A stretch of DNA of 23,504 bases from CAYJLC01 sp964370735. GTDB lineage: Bacteria; Bacillota; Clostridia; Oscillospirales; Butyricicoccaceae. A program made the translations under genes and the position numbers. Every line of letters starts with the position of its first letter. Within the stretch, counting starts at the first letter, position 1. The notes under the pieces were generated by a model, which was not told the DNA's origin, ran no database searches, and saw nothing but the letters and a program-made list of their open reading frames with translations. Location: positions 1 to 23,504 of the forward strand of contig CAYJLC010000034.1 of NCBI GenBank assembly GCA_964370735.1. The letters run 5' to 3'. Shown here one piece after another: positions 22,798-23,504 of this stretch.

Positions 22798-23244
22798 ATG
22801 AAAATTGCAATTGGTTGCGACCACGGAGGATTCGAGTTAAAAGAGTTTTTAAAATTAGAACTTACCAAAAAAGGATTCATTGTTACTGATTTTGGTTCAA
22901 ACGGGACTGATCCGTTTGATTATCCAGATGTTGCACAAGTTGTTGCTAAAAGCATAACAGATAAAATCAACGAGCGTGGAATCTTGATTTGCGGAACAGG
23001 TATAGGTATATCTATTGCAGCAAATAAAGTGCAGGGAATTAGAGCTGCGTGTTGTACAGATTACTTTATGGCTAAGTATACTAAAATTCATAACGATTCA
23101 CATATAATTTGTCTAGGTGCAAGAATAATTGGAAATTATAAAGCGTTAGAAATGGTTGATGTTTTTTTGAATGAAAAATTCGAGGGGGGAAGACATCAAA
23201 TGAGACTTGATAAAATTGCTTTGATCGAAAGAAATCAACATTAG
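22798..23244 (+). CDS. rpiB: RpiB/LacAB-family sugar-phosphate isomerase
   Basis: 148 residues. RpiB landmarks are all present: GCDHGGFELK at 6-15, DYPDVAQVV, active-site Cys65 in LICGTGIGISIAANK (63-77), HND with His98, and the tail GGRHQMR (Arg132, Arg136) that in RpiB grips the substrate phosphate. The usual reaction is ribose 5-phosphate to ribulose 5-phosphate, but family members also isomerise allose, galactose and erythrose derivatives. It follows iclR by 20 bases with AAAGGAG, so it is regulated with the transketolase operon rather than as a housekeeping gene. Retained arginines predict an anionic end group (phosphate, or possibly sulfonate) on the substrate. Confidence 0.9.
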   Translation: MKIAIGCDHGGFELKEFLKLELTKKGFIVTDFGSNGTDPFDYPDVAQVVAKSITDKINERGILICGTGIGISIAANKVQGIRAACCTDYFMAKYTKIHNDSHIICLGARIIGNYKALEMVDVFLNEKFEGGRHQMRLDKIALIERNQH

Positions 23245-23279
23245 TTAACTAAAGCATAAAAATAATTGATGCAATAAAT

Positions 23280-23310
23280 AAAAGGTCTGACATCTGTCAG
23301 ACCTTTTATT
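23280..23310. terminator. Terminator after rpiB
   Basis: AAAAGGTCTGACA (23280-23292) pairs with TGTCAGACCTTTT (23295-23307), then ATTTT. It may work for both the rpiB transcript and the convergent gene that ends at 23311. Confidence 0.85.
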
Positions 23311-23504
23311 TTAAACCTTAATCTCCCTCAAATATTCCTCAAACGAAATTTCATCAGCGAGAGCCTTATCTCGCATTTTTTTCGCAAAAACTTTCCAGTT
23401 TTCCAGTTCTTCTTTTGTCATTCGCTTTTTAACGAACCTTGCGTGGTGAGTTTTGTAGGCTTTTTGATATTCTTTTAAAATTGGGTCGCTATTTAATTTT
23501 TCAG
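23311..23504 (-). CDS. C-terminal end of an unidentified protein (partial)
   Basis: A minus-strand open frame enters from the window edge and ends with TAA at 23313-23311, giving the last 63 residues of a longer protein. The visible part is strongly charged and helical (KAYKTHHARFVKKRMTKEEL, then ENWKVFAKKMRDKALADE), with Lys/Glu-rich amphipathic character typical of a cytoplasmic tail. A similar helical end occurs on some uncharacterised Lachnospiraceae proteins as I recall them, but I cannot name the family. No start is visible. Convergent with rpiB. Confidence 0.55.
   Translation of the reverse strand, partial: EKLNSDPILKEYQKAYKTHHARFVKKRMTKEELENWKVFAKKMRDKALADEISFEEYLREIKV

Noticed and set aside
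1..23504. tRNA, rRNA, integrase, transposase or phage genes
   Set aside because: No sequence with tRNA or rRNA character and no recombinase motifs were seen on either strand. Only the non-coding repeat element at the start looks mobile.

Overview
The window looks like the chromosome of a low-GC, Gram-positive anaerobe of the Clostridia (Bacillota), possibly a relative of the Lachnospirales. The support is AT-rich DNA, strong AGGAGG ribosome binding sites, consensus SigA promoters with 17-bp spacers, an S-layer-homology protein, Mini-RNase III, a UPF0340 protein, an MsmK-type sugar ATPase and a DUF624 protein. The genus is not resolved. One assembly gap of 100 N lies at 5691-5790, inside a protein-coding tandem repeat.

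Layout. 1-740 has no convincing gene. It holds a roughly 400-bp imperfect inverted-repeat element followed by an array of 107-108 bp tandem units, each with a conserved small palindrome. 741-3175 holds a DUF624 membrane protein and an MsmK-type ATPase on the minus strand, divergent from a short AraC-type regulator; the two promoters overlap and sit among repeated TATTGAT motifs. 3212-6930 is a minus-strand pair: a Na+/Ca2+ antiporter, then a large DUF2339 membrane protein with an 84-bp repeat array interrupted by the gap. 7143-13660 is mixed housekeeping and envelope: an SLH protein, a DM13 lipoprotein, a divergent thioredoxin-fold protein, a tandem-domain PPK2 (polyphosphate:AMP phosphotransferase type), Mini-RNase III, thioredoxin, a UPF0340 protein and DAHP synthase, mostly with individual promoters and terminators.

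13721-23244 is the most interesting part. A tightly packed minus-strand gene run reads, in transcription order: DMT/EamA transporter, transketolase N-half, transketolase C-half, lipoprotein substrate-binding protein, two different permeases and two different ATPases of the NitT/TauT (nitrate/sulfonate/taurine) ABC class, an HPr-like protein without the phosphorylatable His, and PfkA. Divergent from it are an IclR-type regulator and RpiB. The parts suggest import of a small, probably anionic compound, isomerisation by RpiB, two-carbon transfer by the split transketolase and entry into glycolysis through PfkA, with the DMT protein as a possible product exporter or second importer. The substrate is unknown. 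A sulfonated sugar or other organosulfonate is one hypothesis, from the transporter class and the resemblance to published transketolase-type sulfosugar pathways.

The two ABC ATPases carry complementary defects. One has LSTST in place of the LSGGM-type signature; the other has Asn in place of the switch His. In a head-to-tail heterodimer both defects fall in the same ATP site, leaving one consensus and one degenerate site. That asymmetry is well known in heterodimeric ABC exporters but unexpected in this importer class. 23311-23504 is the C-terminal end of an unidentified minus-strand gene cut by the window edge.
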